DNA of 64,000 bases from JABDIP01 sp965237625 (GTDB lineage Bacteria; Pseudomonadota; Alphaproteobacteria; DSM-16000; Inquilinaceae): positions 1 through 64,000 of the forward strand of contig CBDEGD010000039.1 of NCBI GenBank assembly GCA_965237625.1, in the 5' to 3' direction. The position numbers were made by a program, and so were the translations under genes. The notes below the pieces were generated by a model, which did no database searches, was not told the DNA's origin, and was given only the letters and a program-made list of their open reading frames with translations. Numbering within the stretch: position 1 is the first letter of the stretch; each line of letters begins with the position of its first letter. Of the stretch, positions 43,196 to 50,921 are shown one piece after another.

Positions 43196-44216
43196 CTATT
43201 CCGCCGCGACGAGGTTGTCTTTCTTCAGCTTGGCATTCTGCGCCTCGATGTCGATGTCGTAGAGCCTGGCCGCGTTGAGCCCGAGGATCTTCTTCTTCGC
43301 CTCGAGGGTCAGGTCGACGCCGGTCTCCTGGCGGATGTCGTCGGGTAGTTCGAAGGCCATGAACTTGTCGATGAGCCATTTCGGCGTCCAGATCGCGTAG
43401 TCGCTGCCAAAGAGAATCCGGTCCTCGCCGAGCCAGAACAGCAGCTCGGAGATCATCTCGGCGAAATAGCGGGGCCGGCCATGGATGAACGGCAGGGGCG
43501 ACCGCCAAGCCGCCATACACATTGGCCTCCTGGACGGCGATCCAGCAGAAATCATCGAGCCGCGGCAGGCCGCAATGCTCGACGATGAAATTGAGGTCGG
43601 GGAAGTTGGTCGCCGCGATATCGATGTCGCCGACGGCGAAGGCATCCTTGTCGAGCGGGATGATCGTCGGCCCCTTATGGACGTGCAGGTTCTTGACGCC
43701 AAGTTGGACGCATCTCTCCAGGTAGCGTTCGGCCCAGGGGTCGGACAGTTTCCAGCCGCGCGATTCGCCGCGCCATTCGGCGGTGTAGAGCTTGGCGCCC
43801 GTGATCTTGTGGGTGTCGACCAGCTCCTCGAGGTAGTCGAGGCCGGCCTCGCCGTCACGTGGGTCCCACGCGCCGTTCAGGATGAAGCGGTCGGGGTGTG
43901 CCTGTTTGACGAAGGCGTTCCGTTCGGTGGTGTTGAAGCCTTCCTTATAGAAATCCGTCAGATAGGTCGGCTGCAGGATCGCCATGTCGTCGTAACCCTG
44001 GACGAAAAGATCGTCGTACATGGTGTCCGGCGAATACTTGTCGAACTTCTCCTTCGGCCACACTTCCTCCGGCGGGCTCAGCGCGTTGTGATAGCCGTAG
44101 AAGCAGTCGATGAACTGCTTGCCGTGCATGTTCTTCTGATTGGCCGGGCTGCCATCCCAAAAGTGGGTGTGGCCGTCGATGATGAAAATTTCCTCGCCCT
44201 TGTCGGTCTTGTACAT
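43196..44216 (-). CDS. Amidohydrolase-family protein of the monooxygenase operon, apparent +1 frameshift
   Basis: From ATG 44216 the protein reads I-F-I-I-D-G-H-T-H-F-W-D (metal H-x-H), F-I-V-E-H-C-G-L-P-R near residue 210, and then leaves frame after Y-G-G-L-A-V-A. Homology continues in the next frame (L-P-F-I-H-G-R-P-R-Y-F-A, I-L-F-G-S-D-Y-A-I-W) to the stop at 43196. The break is a run of four G on the plus strand (43495-43498); three would restore one frame of about 339 residues. Members of this amidohydrolase group are regular neighbours of MimABCD-type monooxygenases, but their role is unclear. Conserved on both sides of the break, so a recent mutation or assembly indel is likely. Confidence 0.8.
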
Positions 44217-44295
44217 CTCTCGCCTCCCTGCGTGGCGTCCGGATTCTGTGCGGTCCGGATCGGCTTCACGCCTCCAGTTATTGCTAGATCGGGAT

Positions 44296-44460
44296 GATTT
44301 GAAGTCGACTCGATTTCAAATCCGAATCCCGCTCTATTCCGATGTTCTAGAGGACGATTCAGAGGTGAGGTCGATTGACCTCAACTCATCGTGCTCTAGC
44401 CGGCGACGGTCCCCGCTGCCCCGCCCGGGCCATGCGGGGACCGTCCCGGCACCGTCGCCG
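44296..44460 (-). other. Structured intercistronic region between mimD and the amidohydrolase gene
   Basis: Three stacked inverted repeats fill this gap: 44296-44322 (arms of 13 with one mismatch, GATTTGAAGTCGA / TCGATTTCAAATC); 44347-44399 (CTAGAG outer arms and GAGGTC-GATT-GACCTC inner hairpin); and 44404-44445 (GACGGTCCCCGC / GCGGGGACCGTC), the last immediately after the mimD stop. No T-run follows. Likely an RNA-processing, stability or attenuation element that separates high mimABCD output from lower expression of the accessory genes. Confidence 0.55.
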
Positions 44461-44826
44461 CTACACGTAGTCCAGCGAGTCGTCCATGTTGCCGAACAGC
44501 ACGATGACGTTGTCGTCGAGACGCACCATCCGCCCGTAATGGGTCGAGGTGGATATCTCGAAGGTGTAGGAATCCATCGGTCGGCCGAGGGCCTCGGTGA
44601 TCTCATCCATCCGGAATTCCATCTTGCCTTCGCCGTCGATGCGGATCATGGCCGGCATATAGGTCACCGTGATCCCCGGCTTCCGCTCCATCACCTCGGC
44701 GATGGCGCGGGCTTCGACGCTGTCATTCATGGTCACGCCGCATTGATGGGAAACGGTCTCCTCGAACTTGATGTGGTCCATGTCCTTGAACATGCCGGTG
44801 CCGGCTACTCCCGTATCGGTGCTCAT
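44461..44826 (-). CDS. mimD: Soluble diiron monooxygenase coupling/effector protein MimD
   Basis: 121 residues, MmoB/DmpM family. Typical features are C-G-V-T-M-N-D-S-V-E-A-R-A-I-A-E near residue 30, I-T-V-T-Y-M-P-A-M-I-R-I-D-G-E-G near 52 and a final acidic end (F-G-N-M-D-D-S-L). The protein carries no cofactor; it binds the hydroxylase and tunes oxygen activation and electron transfer. It lies 58 bp after the beta-subunit gene and is followed by the strong hairpins at 44296-44460. Confidence 0.92.
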   Translation of the reverse strand: MSTDTGVAGTGMFKDMDHIKFEETVSHQCGVTMNDSVEARAIAEVMERKPGITVTYMPAMIRIDGEGKMEFRMDEITEALGRPMDSYTFEISTSTHYGRMVRLDDNVIVLFGNMDDSLDYV

Positions 44827-44884
44827 CGTGTCCTACCTCCTCATTCACGTTGTTCGATTGGTCTCTTGGCGGCCTTGGGACGGC

Positions 44885-45949
44885 TCAACCGAAACCGATC
44901 TCGATCTTGATTTCCGCCGCGCGGTTCTGGGCCCGTTCGAAGGCATCCGTGAAACTTGCGGACTTGACCCGCGTCTGCGACCAGATGGGCTGCAGATCGT
45001 TGGCCGCGCCGATACCCAGCGCCATGTGCTTGTCGTGCCAGTCGCGAAGGGTCTGGCAGTTCTCAGCACCATGGGTCTCGTCATGGGCCAGGATGTGGAA
45101 CAGCTCCACCGTATTGGCGAGATTGTGCTCGTAATCGGTCTCGGCCGAGGACACGACGGCCGGGGTGACGAAGTCGTTGTGCGCGGCCGCGCATTGCATC
45201 ACGAACCCGCTGCGCACCAGTTCCGCGACCATCGGCTCGAAGACCACGTTGATGGCGAAATACTGCTCCAGATAGTCACTCGACCCCATGATGGCCTCGC
45301 ACGCTTCCCGCGCGCCCTGCCAGGCCCCGTCATTGAGCCAGTGATCCTTGCCGGCATCGGTGTCGAGATCGGGAAGATCCATCCCGAGCTCGCCGAGATA
45401 GAGGGTCAGATCCTGGGCGAAGCGCAGCTTGTAGGACGAGTTGGTCAGGATCGCGTTGTTGATCATCTGGGTGTAGCCGTAGCGCTGCGCCTGCATCAGC
45501 GAGGTGCCAAGGCCGAATTCGGCGTGCTTCAGGGCGCCGACATGATCCTGCAACGCCTTCAGCCAGGATTTGTCGAACTTCGCCGGCGCGCCGCCCTTGC
45601 GGGCGTTGTCGACGACCTGCTTGATCATGCCCTCGATGCGGGCCTGACGGGCGTAGTGGGTGCGCTCCCACTCCTCGTCCGGCGCCCGGAACGCATGCCA
45701 GTTCGAGCTTTTCAGCGCCGTCCACGCCTTGCTGTAGGCACCGGTGCCGTCGGCGAAGGAAATGATCCAATCCTGCAGCAGATAGCGCTCGGGATCGGGC
45801 TGGACGTCGACCGTGACGTCTTCGTAATGGGATGCCCGTCGACCCTTGGGCTCGAAGTAGTTGTATCGCCGGCTGTTCCAGCCGACGAAATGCGCGGACC
45901 CCGCGGCGCCGGACTTGACCGGTTTCGTTTCCGTACTGGCCTCTGCCAT
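44885..45949 (-). CDS. mimC: Soluble diiron monooxygenase hydroxylase beta subunit MimC
   Basis: 354 residues, all-helical ferritin-like protein. Blocks such as R-Y-N-Y-F-E-P-K-G-R-R-A-S-H-Y-E-D near residue 30, a W-x(n)-R-Q-A-R-I-E-G near 100 and the L-G-T-S-L-M-Q-A-Q-R-Y-G segment near 145 match small (beta) hydroxylase subunits. It resembles the alpha subunit fold but has no complete E-x-x-H pair, so it is structural. It completes the (alpha-beta)2 hydroxylase, no separate gamma subunit being visible, as in MimABCD and related two-subunit systems. It starts 14 bp after mimB. Confidence 0.9.
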   Translation of the reverse strand: MAEASTETKPVKSGAAGSAHFVGWNSRRYNYFEPKGRRASHYEDVTVDVQPDPERYLLQDWIISFADGTGAYSKAWTALKSSNWHAFRAPDEEWERTHYARQARIEGMIKQVVDNARKGGAPAKFDKSWLKALQDHVGALKHAEFGLGTSLMQAQRYGYTQMINNAILTNSSYKLRFAQDLTLYLGELGMDLPDLDTDAGKDHWLNDGAWQGAREACEAIMGSSDYLEQYFAINVVFEPMVAELVRSGFVMQCAAAHNDFVTPAVVSSAETDYEHNLANTVELFHILAHDETHGAENCQTLRDWHDKHMALGIGAANDLQPIWSQTRVKSASFTDAFERAQNRAAEIKIEIGFG

Positions 45950-45963
45950 GACTGTTTCCTCCC

Positions 45964-47103
45964 TCAGGTCTGCTGGTTAAGTTGGAGCAGGCTTATGCCA
46001 CCTGGCTCCGAAGGTGCCGGTATTGCGGCGGCAAGCGATGGTGTGAATTTGTCGAAATAGATGCGCTCGGGCTCGACGTCGTTCATCTGCAGCACCGGCA
46101 GAACGGCGTCGATCATCGGCGGCGGGCCGCAGGCATAGGCGTCGATCTCGCCGCCATCCTGGCCGGCGGCGATCATCTCGCGCAGATGTCGCGCTACGAC
46201 TTCATGGATGAACCCGGTCTCGCCGTCCCAGCCCCCATCCAAGCCATTGGCGGGCGCCGGCTCGGACAGCGCGGGCACGAATGTGAATCCGGGATAGGCA
46301 CGGGCGATCGCCGCCAGTTCGTCCAAGTGGAAAAGGTCGCGCATGGCGCGGGCGCCATAAAAGAACGTCACCTGGCGCTGTTCGCCGCTGTCCATCAGAT
46401 CATGCAGGATCGACCATAGCGGCGACATGCCCGAGCCGCCTCCGATCAGCAGCATCGGGCCCGGTCGCTCCTCGCGCCGGAAGCACATGCCGTAGGGGCC
46501 CTTGAGTGCCAGAGCGTCGCCGACACGCAGTCCGCCATTGGGGCCGCCATCCAGCAGCGCGGAGAAGGCGCCGTCTGGGTATTTCCGGATGATGAAGGCC
46601 AGTCGGCGCCCCTCGCTGGGCGGGTTGGCCATGGAAAAGGCGCGGGTGATGTCCTGCCCCGGCACGGTGATATCGACGTATTGTCCGGCCCAGAATTTGA
46701 GCGGCGCGTCGATCTCCACCTCCAGGCGGAAAGTATCGTGGGTCAGCGCGTCGATGGCGCTGATCTGGGCGGCGTAGTCCCTAACCGGGATCGAGCGCGA
46801 CAGCAACTCTTCGTCATAGTTCAGTAGCTCGATCTCCAGGTCGCTATAGGCCTGGGTGCGGCAAAGCAGGATGTGATCGGTCTCCCGCTCGGGGTCGGAC
46901 AGCGCGAAGGTCGAATATTTGAGCAGTTCCATGTCGCCATCGACGAGGATCGCCTTGCAACTGGCGCACTGGCCTTCCTTGCAGCCATGCATCAGCGCCA
47001 CGCCCTGGCGGAAGGCGGCATCGAGGACGGTCTCGCCCTCTTCGACCTCCATTTCGACGCCGACCGGCTCGAAGCGGACCGTGTAGATATCCTTGCCAGG
47101 CAT
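45964..47103 (-). CDS. mimB: Monooxygenase reductase MimB (2Fe-2S, FAD, NAD)
   Basis: 379 residues. An N-terminal plant-type ferredoxin domain has G-C-K-E-G-Q-C-A-S-C-K (three Cys) and I-L-L-C-R-T as fourth ligand near residue 85. The FAD domain has R-A-F-S-M-A-N-P-P near 155, and the NAD domain L-L-I-G-G-G-S-G-M-S-P near 230, with a final Y-F-D-K-F-T-P. It passes electrons from NADH through FAD and the Fe-S cluster to the diiron hydroxylase. The 107-bp gap to mimA holds three 13-bp tandem repeats next to the mimA stop. Confidence 0.94.
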   Translation of the reverse strand: MPGKDIYTVRFEPVGVEMEVEEGETVLDAAFRQGVALMHGCKEGQCASCKAILVDGDMELLKYSTFALSDPERETDHILLCRTQAYSDLEIELLNYDEELLSRSIPVRDYAAQISAIDALTHDTFRLEVEIDAPLKFWAGQYVDITVPGQDITRAFSMANPPSEGRRLAFIIRKYPDGAFSALLDGGPNGGLRVGDALALKGPYGMCFRREERPGPMLLIGGGSGMSPLWSILHDLMDSGEQRQVTFFYGARAMRDLFHLDELAAIARAYPGFTFVPALSEPAPANGLDGGWDGETGFIHEVVARHLREMIAAGQDGGEIDAYACGPPPMIDAVLPVLQMNDVEPERIYFDKFTPSLAAAIPAPSEPGGISLLQLNQQT

Positions 47104-47182
47104 TCTGGCGCGTTCCCCCGTTGTTGTTATGGCGGGAACCGGGGGTCCGGCTTCATGCCAAACCCCCGTCCCGTAGGCCGAT

Positions 47183-47221
47183 GATCAGTGACGCTGATCA
47201 GTACCCGGGATCAGTGACAGG
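47183..47221. repeat. Three tandem 13-bp repeats at the mimA stop codon
   Basis: GATCAGTGACGCT, GATCAGTACCCGG and GATCAGTGACAGG start exactly 13 bp apart (47183, 47196, 47209). The third overlaps the mimA stop (47211-47213), so the last codons of mimA are part of the repeat. The phase-locked GATCAGT core suggests a slippage-born array. Confidence 0.6.
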
Positions 47222-48881
47222 GATTGATCGTGAAACCCTTGCGGTAATCCGCGACATGCTGCTCACGCTGCTCGGCGTTCATTTCCCTGAGCAACAGCAG
47301 CGGGCTCTTGATCTGGTGACCCTTGACGTGATCCAGGTTCCACATCGCCTTGTCGTCGAAGATCAGATGCGGTTGCGGGATCAGGGTCTTACCGTCATCC
47401 CTGACGAAGCCGAGATCCTTGATGCAATCCGCCAGATCCCAATCGTGGTAGCACTCCTCCCACTGACGACGACCGCTGAACCGGCCCATCGCCGGTGTGG
47501 GACGGCCCTTGTACTCGGGCGCGAAGGCGATCTTGTGGGTCCACCGGCAGAGATTCGAGCAATAGGTGTGGATTTCGCCGTCGACCTCGTCGATGCAGAA
47601 ATCCTCCCGGATCAGGCAGGGCACCAGGCAGCTCCAGCACCGGTGCGGATAGGCGTAACCGGTATCCTGGTTGAACAGGATGTTGGTCTCGCCGGGCTTG
47701 CTGAGCTTGGCGTACCACTTCCAGAACTCGCCGAACTTGGCGTGCCAGCCCGGATATTTGTGCTCGAACCACTCGAAGTCGCGCTCGGTCTGGGCCTCGA
47801 TGCGCCAGAAGTTCACCGGCCAGCCGACCGCGAAGAACTGCGCCACCGTATGGACGTACATGTCGTTGACCAGGCGGTCCCATGCCTCGGCGACATCGTC
47901 GTGATGGATCTTGATGCCGTATTTCTCCAGCGGCAGCATGTAGGTCCGGTAGTAATCCTCGTAGATCCACCGGTGCCACAGCTCGACATAGGACGGCTTG
48001 CTCTTGTCGCGATCGGTGGTGCCGTATTCGATGAACGTGCCGATCGCGGCATCGACGATGGCGTGGTTCTGCCAGAACGCATATCTGATGTCGCGCTCGA
48101 GCAGGGCGTGGTTATCCGGGTCGTTGATGAGAGACATCAGCATGGCGTGACCATTGCCGATATGCCGTGATTCATCCGACTGCACCGACAGGAACACGGT
48201 CGGCAGGGCATAGTCGCCGTTGCGCGCCGCTTCCGAGGGCATGGCCACGAAGAGCGTGTTGGTGAACGCGGTCTCGGCAACCACCGTAAGATAGACATTG
48301 GCCGATGTGATGGCGTCGCCGGTCACGAAACCCTCGGCGAACTGACGTCCGATGGTCGTGGCGTAGCACTTGCCGAAGGCGGCCTCGGTGATATCGAACC
48401 CGGCCGGGTCGATATAGTTCTCCATGTACCACTTCTTGAGGTTCATCTGGATCGTCGAGTGCCTGAACTCGTCGACCATCTGCATGGTGAACCCGGTGCG
48501 CAACTCCTCACCCGGCGCCAACTGGCCGACCATGGCCATGGATCGGGCCGCCGAAATCTCCGGGAACGGGATGATCGCCAGGAAGAGCTTCATCCACTCG
48601 ATCCAACGCGGCTCCACGTCGCGGAACATGTCCCCGCGCAGCGCGGCGTCCAGCGCCCCGTAAACGCGGTTGTCCTTCTCATCCTGCATCGGGAAGTAGG
48701 ACCGCAGGACCTGTTTCATCGGGTCGCGCGGCGCCTTGGAAATCTTGTAGTCGGTCGGGAAGGTCATCGCCTCCTGAACGTAGGTCGGCGTCCAACCCAG
48801 ATCGGCCACGCGTTTCGCCGCTTCGCCGATGCTCATTCCTTTCTGAGCCTTGATCTTATTTAGAGATAATCCATCAGGCAT
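47211..48881 (-). CDS. mimA: Soluble diiron monooxygenase hydroxylase alpha subunit MimA
   Basis: 556 residues. All six expected diiron ligands are present with methane-monooxygenase spacing: E108 (F-P-E-I-S), E138 and H141 (D-E-F-R-H), E203 (V-A-E-T-A-F-T-N), E237 and H240 (D-E-S-R-H). These keep a constant offset of six from the sMMO numbering. Homology and operon make-up place it with MimA-type (group 6) propane/acetone/phenol monooxygenases. It would hydroxylate a small hydrocarbon or ketone, with the alcohol oxidised by the upstream dehydrogenase. The dedicated GroEL encoded at the operon's end probably folds it. Substrate range inferred from family only. Confidence 0.95.
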   Translation of the reverse strand: MPDGLSLNKIKAQKGMSIGEAAKRVADLGWTPTYVQEAMTFPTDYKISKAPRDPMKQVLRSYFPMQDEKDNRVYGALDAALRGDMFRDVEPRWIEWMKLFLAIIPFPEISAARSMAMVGQLAPGEELRTGFTMQMVDEFRHSTIQMNLKKWYMENYIDPAGFDITEAAFGKCYATTIGRQFAEGFVTGDAITSANVYLTVVAETAFTNTLFVAMPSEAARNGDYALPTVFLSVQSDESRHIGNGHAMLMSLINDPDNHALLERDIRYAFWQNHAIVDAAIGTFIEYGTTDRDKSKPSYVELWHRWIYEDYYRTYMLPLEKYGIKIHHDDVAEAWDRLVNDMYVHTVAQFFAVGWPVNFWRIEAQTERDFEWFEHKYPGWHAKFGEFWKWYAKLSKPGETNILFNQDTGYAYPHRCWSCLVPCLIREDFCIDEVDGEIHTYCSNLCRWTHKIAFAPEYKGRPTPAMGRFSGRRQWEECYHDWDLADCIKDLGFVRDDGKTLIPQPHLIFDDKAMWNLDHVKGHQIKSPLLLLREMNAEQREQHVADYRKGFTINPCH

Positions 48882-48948
48882 TTTGCCTCTCCCATTTGGA
48901 TTTCACCTCATCAACGGGACCCCGGGCGCCATCGGCTGACAGCGCTTC

Positions 48949-48988
48949 GGGTCACGCCACGGCGTGCCCGTTCCCCGATCTAGGGAAC
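48949..48988 (-). other. Two adjacent hairpins between adh and mimA
   Basis: On the minus strand, GTTCCC-TAGATCG-GGGAAC spans the adh stop codon, followed at once by GGGCACGC-CGTG-GCGTGACCC-type arms. No T-run follows. They may set relative output of adh and mimA or mark an RNA-processing site. Confidence 0.4.
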
Positions 48989-50023
48989 CAGCACGGCACG
49001 TCCCTTGACCTCGCCCGCATTCAAGTCGCGCAAGGCATTGTTCGCTTCACTCAGGCTGTATTCCTTGGTCGCCAGGTTCACCAGGCCGCGATCGGCCAGG
49101 GACATCAGTTCGACCAGCTCCGGATAGGTGCCGACCAGATTGCCGACGATCGTCTTCTCCGAGACGATCATGTCGATGGTCGGGACCTCGATTTTGCCGC
49201 CATATCCGACGATATAGTAGAAGCCGGCGTTGCGGGTCATCGCGAGGCCCTTGTTGATCGAGTCGCCTTCGCCGACGAAATCGATCACCGCCTCGGCGCC
49301 CAGCCCCCGGGTCAGTTCGAGAACCGTCTCGACCTCGTTGCCGTCCGCCTTGACCGTCCGGTGCGCGCCGCATTCCTCGGCCAGGCCAAGAGCCATGCTG
49401 GAGCGGTCGATCACGATGATCTCCGCCGCGCATAGGGCGTTCAACGCCTGGATCGCGATATGGCCCAGACCGCCGGCGCCGATCACCACCACATGTTCGC
49501 CGGGCAGCAGATGGCGCGACGCCTTCTTGGCGGCCCGGTATGCGGTCAGCCCGGCGTCCGTGTAAGGAGCGACATCCTTCGGCGCCAGTGTCTTCGGCAG
49601 CTTGATCAGCGTGCGTTCGGTGGTCTTCAGAAGCTCGGCATAGCCGCCATTGGCGTTGATGCCGGGAAAGACCGACTCCGCCGCCTGCATGTCCTGGCCG
49701 CGGCGGCATGCCAGGCAGTGGCCGCTTGTGACCAACGGGTGGCAAACCACCGGATCGCCAACCTTGACCGATTCCACGCCGGCGCCCACGGCCTCGACCC
49801 AGCCGGCATTCTCATGGCCCATGATATAGGGCAGATCGACGTCGACCTTGCTGCGCCAGATGCCTTCGATGATGTGCAGATCGGTGCGGCAGACCCCGGC
49901 GCCGCCGATGCGGACGATGACATCCGACGGCTTTTCGATGTCCGGGTCCGGCACGTCGCCATAGGTGACGAAGTCCGGCCCCTCTAACGCCTCGTCATAG
50001 CCGTGGAGTACGGCTGCTTTCAT
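48980..50023 (-). CDS. Zinc-type alcohol dehydrogenase of the monooxygenase locus
   Basis: 347 residues, MDR superfamily. The catalytic zinc ligand Cys lies in G-V-C-R-T-D-L-H near residue 43, with G-H-E-N-A-G-W-V near 69. The nucleotide fold reads V-V-V-I-G-A-G-G-L-G-H-I-A near 180, with an acidic I-V-I-D-R-S favouring NAD. The structural-zinc loop normally has four Cys; here it reads S-G-H-C-L-A-C-R-R-G-Q-D-M-Q-A, so only two remain. It would oxidise the alcohol formed by MimABCD. It is the first gene of the operon downstream of a sigma-54 promoter at 50097-50112. Confidence 0.9.
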   Translation of the reverse strand: MKAAVLHGYDEALEGPDFVTYGDVPDPDIEKPSDVIVRIGGAGVCRTDLHIIEGIWRSKVDVDLPYIMGHENAGWVEAVGAGVESVKVGDPVVCHPLVTSGHCLACRRGQDMQAAESVFPGINANGGYAELLKTTERTLIKLPKTLAPKDVAPYTDAGLTAYRAAKKASRHLLPGEHVVVIGAGGLGHIAIQALNALCAAEIIVIDRSSMALGLAEECGAHRTVKADGNEVETVLELTRGLGAEAVIDFVGEGDSINKGLAMTRNAGFYYIVGYGGKIEVPTIDMIVSEKTIVGNLVGTYPELVELMSLADRGLVNLATKEYSLSEANNALRDLNAGEVKGRAVLVP

Positions 50024-50096
50024 CCCAATGCCCTCCCAGTTTGGACTTTGTTTTTCTTTTCACGCCCGCCATGCGACCGCGATTTCACTCTTTGGT

Positions 50097-50112
50097 AGCA
50101 AGCACCATGCCA
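50097..50112 (-). promoter_or_regulatory. Sigma-54 promoter of adh-mimABCD operon
   Basis: On the minus strand TGGCATGGTGCTTGCT: TGGCA at -24, TTGCT at -12, GG and GC exactly ten bases apart (canonical GG-N10-GC). It ends about 74 bp before the adh ATG. The activator at 38534-40558 carries the GAFTGA loop needed to drive such a promoter. Confidence 0.8.
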
Positions 50113-50185
50113 AGCCCCGAATATTTCACCCGGCCAGCGTATTCGCGGCAATTTGTCGCCGGCTGCCCGTCGTAAGCGGCCATTG

Positions 50186-50215
50186 CTGTCGGCTTTTCGA
50201 ACAGCTGGACGACAG
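50186..50215 (-). promoter_or_regulatory. Possible activator-binding inverted repeat upstream of sigma-54 promoter
   Basis: CTGTCG-N18-CGACAG lies about 75-105 bp upstream of the -24 element, where enhancer sites for AcoR-type activators usually sit. Six-base arms with an 18-bp spacer can arise by chance, so this is only a candidate. Confidence 0.3.
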
Positions 50216-50317
50216 ACAGCGTTTCAGAAAGGGACAACCGCCCGGCCATGTCCAATACCGGGCTGCTGGCGGACAGGCCTTGTGATTTCGGAGCAATGCC
50301 GTCACTGGCCCGGGACG

Positions 50318-50518
50318 TCACTGCGCCATTTCTTGCTGCATCCCGTCCTTGGACAACGGCTTGTCCTGGGCGATGAAGCGGGCCGCCAGAACGAAGGCGC
50401 CCATGGTGAAGTCCTTGCCATGGGCGGCGATCATCTCCTCGGCGAGCGCCGCCACCTTGCGGAAGCTCCGATCCTTTTCCGTGGACTCTTTGTCGGTCGA
50501 CGTTTGTGTGGCCGTCAT
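50318..50518 (-). CDS. 66-residue orphan protein with its own sigma-54 promoter
   Basis: ATG 50518 is preceded by GGGGAGGAAC, a strong ribosome-binding site. After a polar Thr/Ser/Lys-rich start (about 20 residues) a helical, partly hydrophobic segment follows (K-V-A-A-L-A-E-E-M-I-A-A-H-G-K, T-M-G-A-F-V-L-A-A-R-F-I-A-Q-D). No signal peptide, Cys or known domain. It sits 295 bp upstream of adh and about 96 bp downstream of a sigma-54-type motif (50614-50629), so it is probably induced with the monooxygenase. Role unknown: a small regulator or assembly factor are guesses. Confidence 0.65.
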   Translation of the reverse strand: MTATQTSTDKESTEKDRSFRKVAALAEEMIAAHGKDFTMGAFVLAARFIAQDKPLSKDGMQQEMAQ

Positions 50519-50613
50519 GTTGTTCCTCCCCTCAAGCCGGTTTTTCCCACGACGACAGGCGGGCGCGTCACGGCCCGACCGGCGCATCGTCTCTGTTTCT
50601 ACTGATGCTTGAG

Positions 50614-50629
50614 TGCAAGGACCGGGCCA
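50614..50629 (-). promoter_or_regulatory. Sigma-54 promoter upstream of the 66-residue protein
   Basis: On the minus strand TGGCCCGGTCCTTGCA, with GG-N10-GC spacing and TTGCA at -12; the -24 element TGGCCC deviates from TGGCAC at one key base. It is 96 bp before ATG 50518. A second sigma-54 promoter in the same orientation 500 bp from the first suggests joint control by one activator. Confidence 0.6.
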
Positions 50630-50735
50630 AACAACCGGGGTCGCCGATCAGCGGATACGCCGGGTCACGGCATTCACACATATTCGGGCAGCCAATCGGC
50701 CACCTTTGCGGACCACCGCCTGCTTTCCTTACCTT

Positions 50736-50766
50736 CGTCGTCCCCGGACTTGATCCGGGGACCCAT
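50736..50766. repeat. 31-bp intergenic repeat, left copy
   Basis: CGTCGTCCCCGGACTTGATC followed by CGGGGACCCAT; it contains the self-complementary core CCCCGGACTTGATCCGGGG. The right copy at 50835-50865 is its exact reverse complement. This core is a dispersed intergenic element I recognise from many alphaproteobacterial genomes. As a paired hairpin it may act as a bidirectional terminator or transcript-stability element between the mim locus and the 50922 gene. Confidence 0.7.
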
Positions 50767-50834
50767 TTCCCCGCCGTCGCGAGCCAACGAGGCGCCGGGC
50801 CAGTCGGACGGGCAGCTACAGCGCGGGCCGCCTG

Positions 50835-50865
50835 ATGGGTCCCCGGATCAAGTCCGGGGACGACG
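50835..50865. repeat. 31-bp intergenic repeat, right copy (inverted)
   Basis: Exact reverse complement of 50736-50766, separated by 68 bp. Together they can form one long cruciform or two independent hairpins. The 50630-50921 gap holds nothing else I can recognise. Confidence 0.7.
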
Positions 50866-50921
50866 CAGGATGGGGTTGCCGGTCAGGGGTGCAGGTCTGC
50901 GGGCACCGTAGCCCGGCAGCG

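Noticed and set aside
50085..50321. A 78-codon minus frame whose GTG overlaps the stop of the 66-residue protein.
   Set aside because: The sigma-54 promoter of adh lies inside it and the translation has no family character; the overlap is probably chance.
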